This document shows, in pieces, positions 34,366-45,840 of a DNA stretch of 64,000 bases. Positions within the stretch are counted from its first letter, which is position 1. Each line of letters opens with the position of its first letter. This DNA comes from Bettongia penicillata ogilbyi. Taxonomy: Eukaryota; Chordata; Mammalia; Diprotodontia; Potoroidae. The notes beneath the pieces are model-generated. The model searched no databases. It was not told the DNA's origin and saw nothing but the letters and a program-made list of their open reading frames with translations. The translations under genes were made by a program, and so were the position numbers. The DNA lies in contig JAJHZJ010000252.1 in the NCBI GenBank assembly GCA_023548195.1, forward strand, positions 317,501-381,500. The letters run 5' to 3'.

Positions 34366-35015
34366 GACCACAACTTCTGTAAAGTCTTAACCAAGGTGTA
34401 GACACTTCAAATATGGGTCAGCGAAAGACTATTTACTGAGAACCAGGTTGCTAATTTCAGGGAGGCTTATCAGCAAAAAGTTGACTACTGACTGATGTTT
34501 GTATAGTAAATATACATTGATTGTAATCTCTGAATTTTAGGGATCCAAACACCCCAGTTATATTTAACCCTTTAATAGTCAGATCGACTTTTACAGAAGA
34601 ATACTAACTTAAAAGATGGAGCAAGACCAAACATACGAACATTTCTCTCCTACCCTAGGGAATGTATAATCTCCCTCGAACCACCTCAGCCTCTGGGGAA
34701 GGGCATTAGATTCACAGTTCAACTTAGTTACTACATAGCATCAATGCCACCAAGTCCCAAGCACAAAGGTCCCCAGCTTTTATGTCCTGGCATCCTGACT
34801 TCCCAGGGCTTCCCTGCTGGGCTGGTCCCAATATCCAGCCTGGACTCTTGGGCTTCAAAATCCTCGTAGCTCAAAATCTCAGGTCCAGGACTCCACTCCC
34901 TAAACCTAGGATTTAAAAAGACAAACAAAATGAATGCGAGACCTCAATCCCATTTCTTGGGACCCTGAGTTGAAAGTACTTAGTGTGAAAGGTGTCTCGG
35001 CTGTCTATAAACAAA
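34366..35015. other. unique sequence, no gene seen
   Basis: Somewhat GC-richer at 34680-34930. A 65-codon minus-strand frame there has no known motif. Confidence 0.45.
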
Positions 35016-35017
35016 AC

Positions 35018-35086
35018 CTTTATATATGGAAGTGATTGTCAAACACGGAAAACAAATAAAATAATTTAATTTTAAAAATAAAAACA
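35018..35086 (+). mobile_element. L1 3' tail, about 65 bp
   Basis: 'tatggaagtgattgtcaaac' and 'ggaaaacaaataaaataatt' match the last bases of the L1 at 29768-30378. Flanks 'aaacaaaaccttta' and 'aaacaagaccttttt' look like a degraded TSD. An extreme 5' truncation. Confidence 0.7.
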
Positions 35087-35254
35087 AGACCTTTTTCAAC
35101 GCTGGACAGCACTGGAAAGAGAGAGTGACTGGATCACACGTCGACTGAAAGATGCAAGCATATCCTGACAGGCAACCAATGGAAAGAAACTGGTCCCTAC
35201 CCCACCCTCCACCCCTCAACATAGGAAGTCAATGCAGAGCATACATAAATCAGT

Positions 35255-35492
35255 CAGAATGCGCCATAGCTGACTCACACTAGCTCGCAAGAGTTGATTG
35301 TTAAATTTTTAAGTGTGAGCTTTTACACCTTGGAAATTGACAAACATTCAAATCAGCGCTTGGCTTATTGATTGCCTAGCCTTAAGAAAGTGATAGGAAA
35401 ATGTTAATAATTCAGATTAAGCTTGGAAAGTGTATCATAGGCACTTTTCCCGCCAGAGAGCTAATTCTTCAACATTTACCAGTTGGCTCCTG
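35255..35492 (+). repeat. unassigned repeat family X, copy C
   Basis: 238 bp, co-linear with copy B: 'gagttgattgttaaattttt', 'gcttggcttattgattgcct', 'agaaagtgataggaaaatgt', 'taataattcagattaagctt' and a terminal 'aacatttaccagttggctcc'. Its length matches copy B within a base. Confidence 0.66.
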
Positions 35493-36239
35493 CTGTCCTC
35501 CCAAAAGTAGGTCCCCACTCCATCTTAGGTGGCGTGTGCCAAAGTCCCATTACACTGCTAAGCCCCATGATTTAACGCAAGTTTTTCTTTCTCAAACTTT
35601 GCTCTTACAGCTGACCCGCTTCAGCCTTTTCTGACTCTGGGCCCAAACACAATATGAGAAGGTGAGTCTACATCTATCAGCATAATTATCCCTCCTAACT
35701 ACCTTTCCTTTCCCTTGAGAAGGGAAGGAGGGAAAGGGAAGCCAGGGCTTCTGGTCCTTGTGTTGGCTCACCACGTTCTCAAGGGCTACCAAGTCAAGGT
35801 TCTCTGGGGATTTATGCAGCAGGCAGTTGCACTTACGTTAATTTTAACCAATGAAAAAAAGCATAGCAGCCTGCCAGGACAAAGGGACTGTGTCTGAGTA
35901 ATAACCAGGTGGTCGTTATTTCTATCTTCAGCAGTAGGTAAAAATTCAGGATGCCACAAAGAACAACTGGTATGCTAGATAACTAAACGGGACACAATAT
36001 TGTTTCCTCAAAAAATAAGGGAGACTACATTGAATTTAGTCACTTTAAAAATTCAAATTAAAATTATTAAAAAGAAACAATTGCCCCTCTAAAGCAATCT
36101 GTCTAAACATTGTCCTAGGGTCTGCAATAGTTATAGAAAAGCTTTTCAGTGAAGTATGATGGGAGTAACCCGCTTTTTAATATGCTTGTACTTGAACCTG
36201 GAACATAGGCCAATTAGGAATTAAATAACATCATCGATT
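35493..36239. other. unique sequence, no gene seen
   Basis: No repeat or gene supported. Confidence 0.45.
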
Positions 36240-36595
36240 TAGAACTCAAGGAGACCTCCAAACCCACAGAACTCTAACACCTTTACTTTACACATGAGGA
36301 AATAATAGTAACAGCAAACATTTATATAGCATGTACTATGTGCCAGGCACTGTTTTATAATTATTACCTTTATAATTGCTTTATATAAATTTTATAAATG
36401 CTTTATAATTATTACCTCATTTGAAGCTCACAACCCTAGGAGGTAGGTGCTACTATTATTTCCATATTACATATGAGGAAACTGAGGGAAATAGAAGTTA
36501 AGTGGTTGTACAGGTTCACACAGTTAGTTGTGTCCAAAGCAGAATTTGAACTGAAGTCTTCCTGACTCCAGGCCAAGCGTTTTCTCCAAAGAGTT
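36240..36595 (-). mobile_element. two antisense SINE copies, adjacent or nested
   Basis: A MON1-like piece (36240-36300: 'gatttagaactcaaggagac', 'ctttactttacacatgagga') runs into a longer antisense MIR/MON1 copy (36310-36595). The second copy has 'gctcacaaccctaggaggta', 'catatgaggaaactgaggga', 'cagaatttgaactgaagtct' and 'gactccaggccaagcg'. Confidence 0.68.
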
Positions 36596-36954
36596 AGAAA
36601 GTAACAGTGTTGGTTGTGAGCTTAGGTTATCTATGTTTAGCATGGACATATTCTATGAATTCCAATCAATCTAGCAACTTATCAACAAAAAAGAACTGTG
36701 CTATATGCTGGAGACTTTAAAAAAACAAAAAGAAATCCTCAAGGAGTTATTTTTTTTAAGAATTTTTTTTTCTAAATTACACATAAACATGATTTAAACT
36801 CAGCTCTTCTGACTTTAAGGGTGGAGTTCTAGGTACTGCACCACTACCTACTTCTAACCTGCTCAGAGGTTATTATATAAAGAGGTAGCAGAACAATTTT
36901 AAGCTTACTCCAAGAAATAATGCTGAGAATGCTTCTTTTCAATGTGCTTTTTCA

Positions 36955-37125
36955 TAAATTCACAGATTGTTAGAATTAGAAGAGATCTCAATGAACATCT
37001 GATCCAAGTCTTTTGTTTTCTAGATGAGAAAACTATGATACAGCATGATGAACTACTAGCCTGAGACAACAGTTAGAAAGAGGCAGTCAAGACTTGAATC
37101 CAGATCCTCTGGTCACAGTGCTGAC
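36955..37125 (-). mobile_element. MON1/MIR-like SINE, antisense
   Basis: 'cagattgttagaattagaag', 'agatctcaatgaacatctga', 'tctagatgagaaaactatga', 'gacttgaatccagatcctct' follow the antisense order. Nearly full length but diverged. Confidence 0.72.
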
Positions 37126-38454
37126 TTATCTGTTCCTTCCAGCAAGTGAGGGTGGCAACATTCAACCTGAGTTCTCCTGCCTCCTATTCCATAGTTCTTT
37201 CCCTTGTATCTAAATGCTGCTTTGCTTGCCAGGTTTTTCTAGTAAGGTGAGTTAACAAGGCTAGTAAGTTCTTTGGAAGTATGCGGTTATCCCGTAAAGG
37301 GGGAAAAATCAATCCAAGTCTCAATCTAAGTCTCCAGTTCAGACTGTGGGAGACATTCAGATGGGAGACTCCAATGAATTTTGGTGTTCACAAAAGAGTT
37401 CTCCTGACCCAGATATTCAATAAATATTTTGTAAAATGTTCTTCAGTATATTTCAATAAGACATTTACAAATACCCAGGAAACCCAAATCCTGACACATT
37501 CTCATCAGGTACCAATGAAATAATAAAAAGAGTAAGACTTTCTTTTCACCTATCCACCTATCTACCCACAGCTGTCTGGCAACTAAGATAGAGGTTATGG
37601 CTTTTCACGGTTTTGCACGTACCTTATCAGAAACTCCTGGGTATGCTCCAAGGTGGTTCAGGAAGCTTGCAACATTACTTTTCCTGACTGGCTCAGCTGG
37701 CAGGTACTTTATGGAGAACAAGTCATGAAGAGAGTTTGAAGTATTTCAAGTTAACAAATTGTGGGTTTAGTTGCCATTAACTAAAAATGGCAGAGCCAAT
37801 TTTCATTACCCTTGGAAAAAAAGGAATAAATTTTTGATCTAGGATCAAGGCTAGAAAGTTTCAGTCCAATCAAAACTTCCACAAACTTATAAATGGATAA
37901 CAAAAAACTTCATGTGAAGTCTTTTTTAAAAAATTAGAAAAATATTAATATTTATCTATCTACAGTCAGACTCCATAGGTACTGATTGACTTATTCAAAA
38001 TATTTTCAAATCTTTTTGAAATTTGTTGGGCTATTCTAATGACAGGTTTAAAAACTAAACTAAACTCTCTACAGGGCACAGAGGAGAAAAATAACTTCTC
38101 AAGGCAAAGTCAAAATACCAAATTTATGTGATTAACTTGTTCAGCAGCAAGAGGTAGGTGACTTCTATCGTAATGTGTACTTTTATAATGATGTAGCATT
38201 ATTCTGTTCCCAGGAAAGAAAATGTCCACAAAGGCAGCCCCATGCCAACATAATGTTAATAATACATATTCCCACTGGGATGTTTTAGACAGTAAACAGG
38301 ATAATCCACATAAAATGCACGAAGTTCTTTAGAGGAAAGGAGGTATACAAATTCAAGATATAGTTACATCTGTAGTGGTCACAATGGGACCACCAAAAAT
38401 TAAATGTCCCTTTGTTAACATAACAAACAGAGAAAAAACATTCTCCACTCTCTC
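37126..38454. other. unique sequence, no gene seen
   Basis: An 80-codon frame (37281-37523) carries no motif. No repeat named. Confidence 0.45.
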
Positions 38455-38535
38455 TGTATTCCATTGCCAGTTCATAATTGTTCACATTTATATAGGACTT
38501 TAAGTTTTACAAAGTACTTTATATACATTATCTCA
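38455..38535 (-). repeat. SINE fragment, antisense
   Basis: 'catttatataggactttaag' and 'ttttacaaagtactttatat' match the distal antisense part of MON1-like SINEs. Confidence 0.6.
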
Positions 38536-39238
38536 ATAATTTATTGGGGACATTGGCTATATTGTTTCATTGTTTTCTGTGGTGATTACCATTTTCTTTT
38601 TCTCATCCAGGCCCCTTGGTGAAAACAATTTTTATCCTCATTCATTTTCAATTGGTATTCTGGTCCAATGCCAGTGCTTACTGCCCTAGGACTTAAGGGG
38701 GAAGGGAAGAGGCAGTGACAGGGGTGACGAAGGAATTAGATCAGCCACTCAATGACAAGTAATAGGTCTTTTTTTGCATATTTCAGGAAAGCTTTGGGAC
38801 TTAACTGGAGACACTCAAGTTAGGAGCCTAGAGTGGAAAAGAAAGTCACTAGCAAAGAAAGGCAGCAGGACAGAACCCACCTATTCCTACCTCCACTAGA
38901 GCAGCAGCTTATGACCGCTCCAAAGTAGAGGGAGGAAGGAGGAGAACTGGGATCTGGCCAAAACCTCAGGCATTATAGCCAGAGGAGAAAAGGATAAAGA
39001 AAATGATTGTGCCATATATGCGCACTCCTTACACTTGGGACATTCATTGTTGCATCAAACTTTCCCCACACCTTCCAGATTTAATGGTGGGACTCCTGGG
39101 TCTGTCATTATTCCATCAATGAGAAAAAAGGAGTAAGATAGTAGGCAAGAAAATGAGTGGTATGTCCAGAACAGAGAGGACACTGGAGAAAAAAGAACTG
39201 GGTGGAAAAACCACAAAGGCTTTCTGAACTAGAGTGTT
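38536..39238. other. unique sequence, no gene seen
   Basis: No repeat or gene supported. Confidence 0.4.
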
Positions 39239-39364
39239 GAGGTGAGGGGAGAGAGAAAAAAAGGAGGAGAAAGAGGAGGAAGGAGAAGGTGATGAAGGAG
39301 GAGGAGCAGAGGGAGACAGAAAGGGAGGAGAGAGAGAGAGAGAGAGGAGAAGAGAGAGAGAGAG

Positions 39365-39406
<42 letters not shown>

Positions 39407-39415
39407 GGAGAGAGG

Positions 39416-39500
<85 letters not shown>
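39239..39500. repeat. (GA)n microsatellite with purine-rich shoulder
   Basis: A polypurine shoulder of GGAGGA and GAAG units (39240-39330), then GA/GGA runs that end in an uninterrupted (GA) tract of about 75 bases (39422-39497). Overlapping Ser/Leu- and Arg/Glu-rich open frames here are artefacts. Confidence 0.97.
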
Positions 39501-39504
39501 TGAG

Positions 39505-39600
39505 AAAGAGAATTTTTGCCAGTGCTGAGTGCTGGGTATACAAATACAAGCAAAAAAGGCAGTCCCTGACCTGGAAGGACCTTTATTCTAAGGTGTCATA
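39505..39600 (+). repeat. old mammalian interspersed repeat fragment
   Basis: 'agtgctgagtgctgggtata', 'caaaaaaggcagtccctgac' match the recurrent family also seen near 47060-47110. Confidence 0.5.
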
Positions 39601-39779
39601 GTTAATCTATGAGAACCAGGGGACCCAGAGACGGAGTTCAGGGTTCCTGTGTGAGAGAAATAAGAATGATGGCCCGAGAGCAGGCAGAATAGTGAGACGG
39701 CAGGGAAATTGTGAGGCCCAGAGCAAGTTTGTTGAGTGCTTGATTGACTTCCACATTAGCTCTGTTAGCTAGTCAGCTC

Positions 39780-39895
39780 CTTTGAATTGCAGAATCTTAA
39801 CGTTAGGAAGAATTTTAGAGAACATCCAGCCCAGCCCCTCATTTTACAGATATGTTCACTGAGGTCCCAAAAGTCACTCACTACACCACTATGGC
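39780..39895 (-). repeat. MON1/MIR-like SINE fragment, antisense
   Basis: 'gaattgcagaatcttaacgt', 'tagagaacatccagcccagc' and 'cctcattttacagatatgtt'. The head side is missing. Confidence 0.6.
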
Positions 39896-40253
39896 TCAGC
39901 TGCCTGTAGGCATCATTCCTGTGGGCTCCTCCTTCTCTCTCTTCCCACTTCCCTTGCTTCTCAGCTCTCCCTTCAAGTGTTTTCTTCTCCCATTAGAATG
40001 GAAAACAGTTTGTAGTCATATGAAAAAATGCTCTAAGTCATTATTGATTAGAGAAATGTAAATTAAAACAACCTTAAGATACCATTTTACACCTCTCAGA
40101 TGGGCTAAAATTATTGAAGGAGAAAGCTACAGTTGTTGGAGGGGATATAGAAAGACTGCGACACTAATTCATGGTTGTAGAATTGTGAACAGATCCAAGC
40201 ATTTTGGAGAATAATCTGGAGTTATACCCAAAGAGTTGTTAAACTGTCTATCC

Positions 40254-40438
40254 CAGGGGTGAAGAACCTGCAGCCTTGAGACCACATGTGACCCTCTAGG
40301 TCCTCAAGTGTGGCCTTTTCACTGAATCCAAACTTCACAGAACAAATTCCCTTAATTTAAGGATTTGTTCTGTAAAACTTGGACTCAGTCAAAAGGCTGC
40401 ACCCAAGGACCTAGAAGGCCACAAGTTCCTCACCCCTG
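40254..40438. mobile_element. palindromic hAT-type MITE
   Basis: 185 bp with ends CAGGGGTGAAGAACCTG and (reverse complement) CAGGGGTGAGGAACTTG. The two halves are near-complementary over almost their whole length, meeting near 'ttccct taatttaagga' (40348-40363). Flanked by 8-bp direct repeats 'gtctatcc' (40246-40253) and 'atctatcc' (40439-40446), one mismatch. The 8-bp duplication and CAG..CTG ends fit the hAT superfamily. There is no coding capacity. Confidence 0.88.
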
Positions 40439-40857
40439 ATCTATCCCTTTTGACCTAGCAATACCACTACTAGGTCAATTTCCAAAGATGATTATGAAAA
40501 AAAAGGAAAAGAGGCTATGTTTTAAAATATTTATAGCAGTTCTCTTTGCAGTGACAAAAAAACTGGAAATTGCAGGGATGCCCAATTAATTGTGCTATAT
40601 GATTGTGATGGAATACTGCTGTGCTGCAAGAAATGCTGAGCCTGATGATCTTAGAAAACATGGATAGATTTGCATGAGACAATGAAAAGCAAAATGAACC
40701 AAGAGAACATTGTATGCAGTAACAGCAATTTAAGCACAACTTTAAGCAAACAAGTCATTTTTTGACTATTTTAAATACCCAAACTAACCACAAAGGATGT
40801 ATGAAGGAAAATGCTATTGGCATCTAGAGAAAGAATTGATTGATATTATAGAATGAT

Positions 40858-40990
40858 ATTACACACATATGTAATATATATATAATATGTGTATGTCTAA
40901 ATATAATATAGTATAATATATAATATAGTGGAATGTAATATAGTATAGTATAATATAATACATAATGTACATATATATGCACACACATAT
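40858..40990. repeat. (TA)-rich microsatellite
   Basis: Imperfect AATATA/TAGTATA units with CACATATG edges within the L1 3' region. Confidence 0.8.
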
Positions 40991-41339
40991 CTGTGTCTAA
41001 TGATAGCATTCTCTAGAGTGTGAAGGAGAGAAGGAAAGAAAAAGAAAAAAGAAATTTACATGACAAGCATTTATAGCAAGTTATATATACATAAATTTGC
41101 AGTTTCACATGTAATCATCTTTTTTTGTTACTTTATGTTATAGAAATGCTTGTTTTATTCCATAAATTGAAGATAAAATCAATTTTAAATTTTTCTTAAA
41201 ATAATGTAAGCTCCTTGAGGGCAAGGACTGCCTTTTCTTTTTGCTCGTCTTTCTGTGCACAACACAGGGCAGGGCACCTGAGAAGTGTTAATACATGTTT
41301 GTTGACTAAATGACTGCCTGGCCCGGATATTTAGTGAGA

Positions 41340-41999
41340 GAGTTGAAACTAGAATCCAAATTTCCTGGTCTTTCCACTGAATATGTCTCTCATGGTTGGA
41401 TCCATTGATGCATATTACCAAAAAGAATCATCCTTTCACCAGAATGGAACTGCAGGAGTCACTTACCTCCTCTGCTTCCACGTAACTCTGCTCTCCCCTT
41501 CTTAAACTGTCACAGACAAGTCTATTTACCTGATTGAACCAACTGATGGAATTAGAGAAGACACTTTAATTCAATGGTGGAAAAACTATGACAATAAAAC
41601 AAAGGCACCAGGCAATAAGAATTTTCTCCCTCTCAAAGTATCAAAACTAAAATGGCAACTCACTTCCTGTAATTGGCCAAGCTACACACTTGTGAAAAAT
41701 ATGAAATTAGAATAAGCCCAGCTTCTCATATCAAGGCAGTGATGAGTTGATCAAAAAATGTCCCAGAATTTCACAAAATGATTATTAAACATAGCCTTAT
41801 TAGAAATTAAATCATATAAACTTACAATAGAATTACATTTAAAACAAAGTAATAGATACTCAAAACTTATCACTTCCTAATAATTTAGCTAAATTTTGTT
41901 ATTTTCTATGCTCTTAGGGTTATTTATGTCTATTATATCTGTATGATGTAAATACTATATAATTGTATGCTACTGTCTATCTTTTCCCAACTCTGTGTT
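41340..41999. other. unique AT-rich sequence, no gene seen
   Basis: No repeat or gene supported. Confidence 0.45.
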
Positions 42000-42160
42000 C
42001 AGTGATTTCACTTTGGTAGCCTGAGATTGACCACAGTGGGAGGATTTACACCACAGAAATTAACCAATGCTACCAATCAAGATTTCATTTATCGTTCTGT
42101 GGATTGTCTAAACTTAGGAAGTAATGGAGAAAATGTGAAACTTTAAAATGTGTCATGATG
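42000..42160 (+). repeat. unassigned repeat family X, copy D (partial)
   Basis: 'ccaatcaagatttcatttat', 'ttctgtggattgtctaaact' and 'taggaagtaatggagaaaat' align with the middle of copies A-C. The 3' end is lost or too diverged. Confidence 0.5.
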
Positions 42161-42945
42161 TTAGTCACTACATTGTGAATAACACAAAAAAAAACTGTGA
42201 AAATTTTTTCCCCATAGTCAAAAACTACTAAAAAAGTCACTCATAACTTTGATGAGCAAGTGAAGTTACAACATGTGTATTTGCTATTTCATTTTTGTCT
42301 TATTCATTAATGTAAATGAAAATATCCAAACATGCTGGAACTATACTTATTTATCAATGATATGAGTGACTTCTTTGTTTAATCAATAGTAATTAAAGCA
42401 TTTTTCATAATCTGATTTCATGATACTGTTTTGGTAATAGAACTATGAAAATTTGTAATGCATTTTTCCAGAAACAGCAACTCACACTGAAGTTATTAGT
42501 GTAAAATGAAAAATAAGATAATCTTTTTAGCTTAAAATTAGTTATTTCTATAATTTTATAAAGAAATCATTAACAGAATTTTTACACAAATCATATTTTT
42601 GTGAATTTCATTAACATAATACAAAATTACTTTTGAGATTCTGACCCTTATATCAGAGAGAGATATTAAATTTTGTAAATGTGAAGGTGAAAAGACAAAA
42701 AAATAATGAAAGAATTGAAAAGCATTGTGGAACATTGATTTCAACAGAACCTCATTTTTAATCTTCTGAGTGAGCACTCATTGAAGAACGATGATGTTCG
42801 TTAAAGGGATCTTATGCTTTTGGATTATGAGGGAAACCGCAAATTGCATAAAATAAAGTAAATTAGAACGTTAAATGATAGTTCAACATTTAGAAGTGGT
42901 AGCAGAAAAGCATGTCCATGTACCCAAGAGACTACAGAGCTCATA
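42161..42945. other. AT-rich sequence, no feature named
   Basis: Very AT-rich, with only short frames. It may include the degraded 5' part of the transposase relic that follows. Confidence 0.4.
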
Positions 42946-42949
42946 TTTA

Positions 42950-44400
42950 ATAACCTCAAATGGCAGTGATACAATGACTAGACAAGCCTTATTGCAGAAA
43001 AATAATTAGGGAACACAACATTTCTAAAGTGCATGCTAGAATTCAAGATTTGTTTTTTAAGAAGTCATCTAATGACCAATTTCCAATTAAGTGCATAAGT
43101 TAAAGAATAAAATTATTGATACTAACATAAAAGTTTTCAATACTGTTTACAGCTTAGTAAAACATAATACACCTTTATCTGATAAAGAGGGGGTGATCGT
43201 TTCACAAGAACAAAATTTAGTAGATGCAGGCAATTGTTTACACGCACAATACAGTCATAATAAGAGTAGCAGAACATATTACAAAAGAAATTAAGATGAA
43301 AATAATGAAAAAATATTATAAAAGAGGATGCCAAAAATCTGTGTCATATTGACAAGGCATCTGCAATTTTGAATAGAAGTAGCCTAATAATTTATCTCCA
43401 GTGAACAGTTCAATCAACTTCTGTAGTAGTAATGCTAATTTTTGCTTTAAAAGAATTGGCGTCATCACCGCAGTGAATTTTCAATACATTGTTGTTTACT
43501 TTAAGTGATTGTGGCTTTAATAATAAATATTCAAAAGCAAACTTAATTGCGTTTTGTTCTCTTGGTGCTAGTACAATGCTGGGAAAAGAGTCTAGAGTAG
43601 CTATAAAGTTGATAGAAATTTTCCCATCATTCAGCAGTGTCTAAATCACTAACTGTAATTATCTCTTGAAGATTCAATATCTGAAATAAAGCAAGATAAT
43701 CATTTGGATAAAATTCCTTCTATTTTTCACCAACATGCTAAAAAAAAGTAAATCTAGCTAGAAACTATTGTTATAGAAAAACTTGAAATTCACATACTAA
43801 AATTGGTTGAGTAATTGACCAAGATTGTCAGTATGTGGTTTAAGAGCACCTGCTGCTATACGTCATGGCATCCGCATCATGTGTGCATTTTTCTCATTCT
43901 TCTTATTCTGGTTTAGCAAAGAGATAAGCTAACACTAATTTTTCAGAAAACTATTTTAATGCTTGACATTCTTCGAGAATTTTCATTACTTTTAATTGCA
44001 CTGCAGTCAAGATCAACTAACATTCAGAAAATGAAAGAATTAATCAAATGTGCAGTAAGACTTTTGGAAAATTTAAAAATTGGTACAAGAAAACATGAAT
44101 CTCAAGTTGAAGATTTGATTAAGTCAGGCAAGCTTAAAAGTATTCCATTTAATAAAAGTAATAAATGTAGTGCTTTTTCCAGGAATGTTATTTTTCTATT
44201 TTGTAATTCAACACATGAATTTGTCTTTCAGTGGACAGAAACAATGATGAAAGCATTTTTAATTGTTTTGATTTATTAGACCATCCATTTGGTGTTATGA
44301 AGGATTAATTTCTCCACAGATGGTCAGTGAATGAAATTTTATCATTTAAGTGAAATTTTAAAACACGAAATTGATGTGGACAATTTGAGGGATTGTGTAG
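42950..44400 (+). pseudogene. decayed transposase-like gene, KIAA1586/ZMYM-type (hAT-derived)
   Basis: Short conceptual pieces in several plus-strand frames occur in the order expected of the hAT-derived family that includes KIAA1586. A zinc-finger-like 'REHNISKVHARIQDLF' lies near 43005-43060. '[18 protein letters not shown]' falls at 43130-43185. '[19 protein letters not shown]' (near 43555-43610) fits the central DGA-type block with the Asp lost. 'LLLIALQSRSTNIQKMKEL' falls at 43985-44045, followed by 'ESQVEDLIKSGKLKSIPF' (44100-44155). The 67-codon (43091-43294) and 106-codon (43959-44279) frames are the longest survivors. Stops and frame shifts separate all blocks, so it is non-functional. 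The family assignment rests on recalled family patterns. A processed copy of a host gene or a relic transposon are both possible. No TIR, TSD or A-tail was identified. Confidence 0.62.
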
Positions 44401-44419
44401 ATAATTTATCATCTTTTAT

Positions 44420-44565
44420 GACATAATATTCCATTGCATTCATATACCACAACTTGTTTAGTCTTTCCTCAATAAGACAATTTCCTCCAAAGAGGACATT
44501 TCATTAGTTTCCTATTTTGCCTACCATGAAAAAGGGATGCTATAAATATTTTTGCATATTTGCCT
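44420..44565 (-). mobile_element. L1 ORF2 3' fragment, antisense
   Basis: On the plus strand 'cataatattccattgcattc', 'ataccacaacttgtttagtc' and 'ctataaatatttttgcata' form the reverse complement of the ORF2 C-terminal block. It directly follows the transposase relic. Confidence 0.75.
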
Positions 44566-44789
44566 CCTTTTCTTTTTTCTTTGAAATAGGTGCTTTAATA
44601 CATTTGTTGGTTATGTAATTGAGTTCTTTGTGACTTAATGTTGACTCTTGTTTAATTAAATGATTTTGTTCACTTAATTTATTTCTTGCATACCTAACAA
44701 TGTGGTGGGTTCTTGGCTATGAGTCTGAATAGTTATTATATCAAAATACCACATTAATCCTTAGAGTACCTAAAAATGGTTCCACATAC

Positions 44790-45215
44790 TCCTATAGAAT
44801 TTCTCTTAGTCATACTCTTTATTCCAGTTCTATTGCTCTAGATCAAACCTTCATCAATTCTTACCTCAAAGACTACAAAAATTCTCTAACCAGCTCCCCC
44901 ACCTTGGCTCTTTATCTCCCTTTTCACTCCATTCTATACCCATAGCCAAATGAGTCTTCTCAAATCACAATTCTTATAATGATCTATGATTCTATGTTAA
45001 CCTACTGTGGTACCTCCACAGTGTGCTAAAGTCCAGATTACATTGTCTGGTATTCATGAGGCTCTGGGATTTACCTTGAACCTATCTAGCTAGCCTTTTC
45101 TCCCTCTGTGCTCAATCTCCTGACCTGTATTTCAGCCAAACTGAACTACTCTTCTTGCCCTGAGTCAGTGCTTTTGCTCATATTATTCCCTTCTCAAGGA
45201 GTGCATTCCCCTTAG
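44790..45215 (+). mobile_element. L2/CR1-clade LINE ORF2 C-terminal fragment
   Basis: 'agttctattgctctagatca', 'tctaaccagctcccccacct', 'ccatagccaaatgagtcttc', 'atgaggctctgggatttacc', 'gccaaactgaactactcttc' and 'gtcagtgcttttgctcatat' follow the L2 order. Frames are not open. Confidence 0.7.
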
Positions 45216-45612
45216 GACCAACTGTCTAATTACTATCCATTTTTGGCTCCAAGGCACTTATTCAACTGGTGAAATCCCTTCCTTTCCCTTGTGTTATTTA
45301 CATGTAGTGACCCCACTAAACCTAAAACATTAGAGCCTCTCTCAACATATTTACTATAAGTGGAGAACATCTCATTATTTGTTACAAAAGGACTGTGCTC
45401 TAGCATCATAGTAGGCAAGATGTCTTCAGAGATGTAAAACTTAAAATTTTTTAACACATGACAGTGCATAATGGTGTTCTTAAAATGTGTATACTCTCTA
45501 AGTAATTTCCTTTAGCATCAAAATATCATAGTGTTAGTAGGTACCCTTATGCATAGGGGCTAATGGTGTATTCACTTTGGTGATAGATGTGCTTTTGGCT
45601 ACAGGTACATAA
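45216..45612. other. unique sequence, no gene seen
   Basis: No repeat or gene supported. Confidence 0.4.
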
Positions 45613-45614
45613 AT

Positions 45615-45840
45615 CACAGAGAACTGAACTGAGAGTCAGCAGATGCCATTTCCATTCCTGGCTCCATCAGTTCTCACCTGTGGGACTACACTCACTTAAT
45701 TTTTCTGTCTCATTTTCCATTTTTTTTAAAGAGTCAGTAAAACCTTCTCTACCAACTTCATAGATTGTTGCAAGAATCCAGTGAGATAACACAAAAACGT
45801 TTTGAAAAGTATATAATCATATTCAAGTGTGATTCTTTCA
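45615..45840 (+). mobile_element. MIR-like SINE
   Basis: 'aactgagagtcagcagatgc', 'catttccattcctggctcca', 'tcacctgtgggactacactc', then 'tcatagattgttgcaagaat' and 'gttttgaaaagtatataat' follow the MIR order. Confidence 0.7.

Larger units (their letters stand above)
40002..41190 (+). mobile_element. L1 3' end, 5'-truncated, itself split by a MITE
   Basis: 'catatgaaaaaatgctctaa' and 'gattagagaaatgtaaatta' open the copy in ORF2. The MITE interrupts it at 40254, and it resumes at 40447 with 'cttttgacctagcaatacc'. The C-terminal block is near 40520-40620 ('tttatagcagttctctttgc'). An AT-rich microsatellite (40858-40985) lies in the 3'UTR, and the tail ends near 41190. Confidence 0.8.
39905..41335 (+). 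mobile_element. L2-type LINE 3' end, split by L1
   Basis: The left piece ends with 'ttctcccattagaatg' at 39985-40000. The right piece restarts at about 41198 with 'aatgtaagctccttgagggc' and continues 'aaggactgccttttcttttt' to 'tgtttgttgactaaatgact'. Joined in order these give the usual L2 3' end. The L1 in between is 40002-41190. Confidence 0.75.

Noticed and set aside
34500..34930. Weak resemblance between 34.6-34.8 kb and 53.3-53.5 kb as a shared LTR
   Set aside because: Only scattered short matches; no shared termini or duplications could be found.
39116..39553. 145-codon minus-strand Ser/Leu-rich frame and overlapping Arg/Glu-rich plus-strand frame
   Set aside because: Produced by the (GA)n/(TC)n microsatellite; open in several frames because the repeat has no stop codons.
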